Part shown: positions 63,102 through 64,000 of the stretch, in pieces
Layout of the letters: every line of letters starts with the position of its first letter
How positions within the stretch are numbered: position 1 is the stretch's first letter
From: Prunella strophiata
Taxonomy: Eukaryota; Chordata; Aves; Passeriformes; Prunellidae
Direction: 5' to 3'
Length of the DNA stretch: 64,000 nt
NCBI GenBank assembly: GCA_036583965.1
Contig: JAZBQD010000013.1
Span: forward strand, 6,302,144 to 6,366,143
Program-made: the position numbers and the translations under genes
Notes under the pieces: model-generated
Told to the model about the DNA's origin: nothing
Seen by the model: only the letters and a program-made list of their open reading frames with translations
The model's database searches: none

Positions 63102-63241
63102 GGAGACACTTTCCCTTCATGCAGGAGAAAAGGAGGGGACGAGGGGGGCAGAAGCAGGAGGTGGTGTTTGAGGGGAAGGGAAGACAGAAAATGAATTAAT
63201 AAATCGCAGGGAACGAATTGGGGGGGGGGGTGGGGTGAGAA

Positions 63242-63436
63242 ATGGACACCCCTGGAAAGAAATTCGTAGAATTATTTGTTGCCCCCCGGTCCCGTCTCGC
63301 TGACAGAGCTCGGTCCGCCGTGCGGTGCTCAGCGCTGGCTACAAAGGAACCCGGGGAAGTTTCTTGCTCCCCAACGCCCTTCCCGGGGGGGGGCAAAGGG
63401 TTTAGGTTGTTTTCTGTTGTATTTATTTTTTTTTAA
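63242..63436 (+). other. Upstream ORF (64 codons) in the candidate TBX1 leader
   Basis: An ATG-initiated frame (A at -3, G at +4, a strong context) encodes 64 residues starting MDTPGKKFVELF and terminates before the TBX1 frame opens. I recognise no domain. It matters only if the leader starts upstream of it; its composition gives no proof of coding. Confidence 0.25.
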
Positions 63437-63500
63437 GTTTCCCTTCCCCACCCCTCCCCCCCCCGTCTGGAAGGAGGGGGTCTCGTTCGCACCTCCCTGG

Positions 63501-63512
63501 ATGGTGCGGTAG
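63501..63512 (+). other. Minimal upstream ORF in the TBX1 leader
   Basis: ATG GTG CGG TAG forms a three-codon reading frame 86 bp before the 63598 ATG. If transcription starts near 63126 it would precede both TBX1 starts and could damp or redirect translation. Confidence 0.35.
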
Positions 63513-63597
63513 AAAGGAGGGGAGTTAGGGGGAGGGAGGGGGGGGGCTCGTGGTGGGAGGCTGCCGCGCCTGCTGCTCCTGCATTGGTGTCTCCCCT

Positions 63598-63787
63598 ATG
63601 GACGAAAACAGCCCTCTGTCTCCCAAGGCAAATGCTTTCAGTATCGCCTCTCTGATTTCAGTCGCCGCCGCCGAGCAAGCAGGGAAAGGAGAGCTGGAGG
63701 AGCGCCGCGGCGGCCGCAGCGCGCCCGCCCGCCCCGGCTGCCGCCCTCAGAAGATGCACTTCAGCACCGTCACCAGGGACATGGAAG
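63598..63787 (+). CDS. TBX1: TBX1 first coding exon (partial gene; longest in-frame start)
   Basis: TBX1 is a nuclear T-box transcription factor of pharyngeal endoderm, head mesoderm and the second heart field; its dosage underlies 22q11.2 deletion syndrome. The peptide MHFSTVTRDME at 63754-63786 is the known vertebrate TBX1 N-terminus. It is followed by one coding base (63787) and a consensus donor GTGAGT at 63788, so the next exon completes GCN (Ala), as in known TBX1 (DME-AF). The T-box domain lies in later exons beyond the window. The same frame is open upstream to an in-frame TAG at 63526, and its first ATG is 63598, adding 52 residues. Those residues include an eh1-like motif FSIASLI at 63637-63657 (residues 14-20). 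The 63598 ATG has C at -3 and G at +4; the 63754 ATG has A at -3 and C at +4. Which start is used cannot be settled from DNA. Gene identity is firm; use of the upstream start is inference. Confidence 0.88.
63637..63657 (+). other. TBX1: eh1-like Groucho/TLE-binding motif in the TBX1 N-terminal extension
   Basis: The codons read FSIASLI, which fits the eh1 pattern F-x-[IV]-x-x-[LI]-[LIM]. It is preceded by SPKANA, and the context resembles the N-terminal motifs of TBX20 (NAFSIAALM) and TBX18 (HAFSVEALI) known from those families. eh1 motifs recruit Groucho/TLE corepressors. The motif is seen directly in the sequence; function in TBX1 is inferred from the related T-box subfamilies. Confidence 0.6.
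63754..63787 (+). CDS. TBX1: TBX1 canonical start segment (MHFSTVTRDME)
   Basis: These are the eleven codons plus one base of the commonly described TBX1 start. The ATG has A at -3, a reasonable initiation context. Directly before it, ending at 63750, is a pyrimidine-rich stretch with CAG that could act as a splice acceptor. In that case this exon would start only three bases before the ATG and the upstream frame would be intronic. The alternative is one unspliced exon reading from 63598. The donor at 63788 is shared by both models. Confidence 0.9.
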
Positions 63788-64000
63788 GTGAGTGCCGCGC
63801 TCGGCCCCGCAGGGCTGCGGGGACGGAACCACCGGGCACCGCGTACCCGAGGCTTTCACGCGGCCCGTGCCGGCGGCTGGGCCGGGGGCAGCGCACAGAA
63901 CGCGGCCTGCCCGCGGAGCCGGTCGGAGGAGGCTTTGCCGTTCCTCCCGGCACGCCTGGGCCCCTGTAGCCCTCCCTTAGAGAAAGGCATTGCCCGTGGC
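63788..64000 (+). other. TBX1: Start of TBX1 intron after the first coding exon
   Basis: The intron begins with GTGAGT at 63788-63793 and stays very GC- and CpG-rich to the end of the window. No acceptor leading to the next known TBX1 segment (AFTASSL-like) is visible, so the next exon lies beyond the window. Confidence 0.8.

Larger units (their letters stand above)
62110..64000. other. CpG island at the TBX1 5' end
   Basis: CpG is dense throughout, with GC boxes, in contrast to the CpG-poor DNA before 58,400. This is typical for the promoter of a developmental transcription factor gene. It covers both TATA-like elements, the exon and the start of the intron. Confidence 0.8.

Noticed and set aside
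63088..63104. CCTATAAGGG as an SRF-binding CArG box
   Set aside because: The inner six bases include a G, so it does not meet CC(A/T)6GG; a TATA-like role is the simpler reading.
62151..63120. Minus-strand frames of 298 and 207 codons across the TBX1 promoter
   Set aside because: They contain a poly-Lys run from the T38 homopolymer and otherwise GC-driven sequence with no recognisable domain.
1..64000. CRISPR arrays, bacterial operons, phage or insertion sequences
   Set aside because: Nothing of the kind is present; base texture, CR1 and TBX1 show vertebrate nuclear DNA.

Overview
This is vertebrate nuclear DNA, most likely from a bird. It carries a 5'-truncated CR1 retrotransposon whose 3' end has the octamer-type tail typical of avian CR1. 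Interspersed repeats are otherwise scarce, CpG is depleted over most of the window, and a dense CpG island occupies the last 5 kb. The only gene I can name is TBX1, whose first coding exon lies at the right edge on the + strand and ends in a clean splice donor. No rRNA, tRNA, CRISPR array or bacterial feature was seen. Almost all open frames in the window are short chance frames.

Layout. Positions 1 to about 58,400 are gene-free, CpG-poor sequence that I read as the 5' regulatory desert of TBX1. In mammals the next genes upstream of TBX1 are GP1BB and SEPTIN5, so the left edge may approach those genes, but neither is visible here. The desert holds one clear CR1 copy (9781-10310, minus strand), three probable fossil MIR/CORE-SINE fragments, a few small tandem duplications and microsatellites, a tight cluster of eight GATA motifs (2676-2843), and about a dozen stretches that look like conserved enhancers because of combined FOX, SOX, POU, PBX, TCF, NKX2 or T-box motifs. 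These enhancer calls rest on motifs only and are low confidence.

From 58,440 to 59,340 there are two consecutive homopurine-to-homopyrimidine switches, containing a (CTCTT)n and a (TTTC)n microsatellite. From 58,665 to the end the sequence is CpG-island-like. The island includes a 300-bp patch that is A+T-rich yet CpG-dense (59440-59740), a 38-T homopolymer, two TATA-like core promoters (62104 and 63096), strong splice-donor sequences, and the TBX1 exon.

The most interesting observation is in TBX1. The usual start (MHFSTVTRDME, at 63754) is preceded in the same frame by 52 more codons beginning at an ATG at 63598. These encode an engrailed-homology-1 (Groucho/TLE-binding) type motif, FSIASLI, resembling the N-terminal motif of TBX20, TBX18 and TBX22. 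This suggests a TBX1 isoform with a built-in repressor motif. Alternative splice acceptors and promoters in the same region would decide whether it is made.
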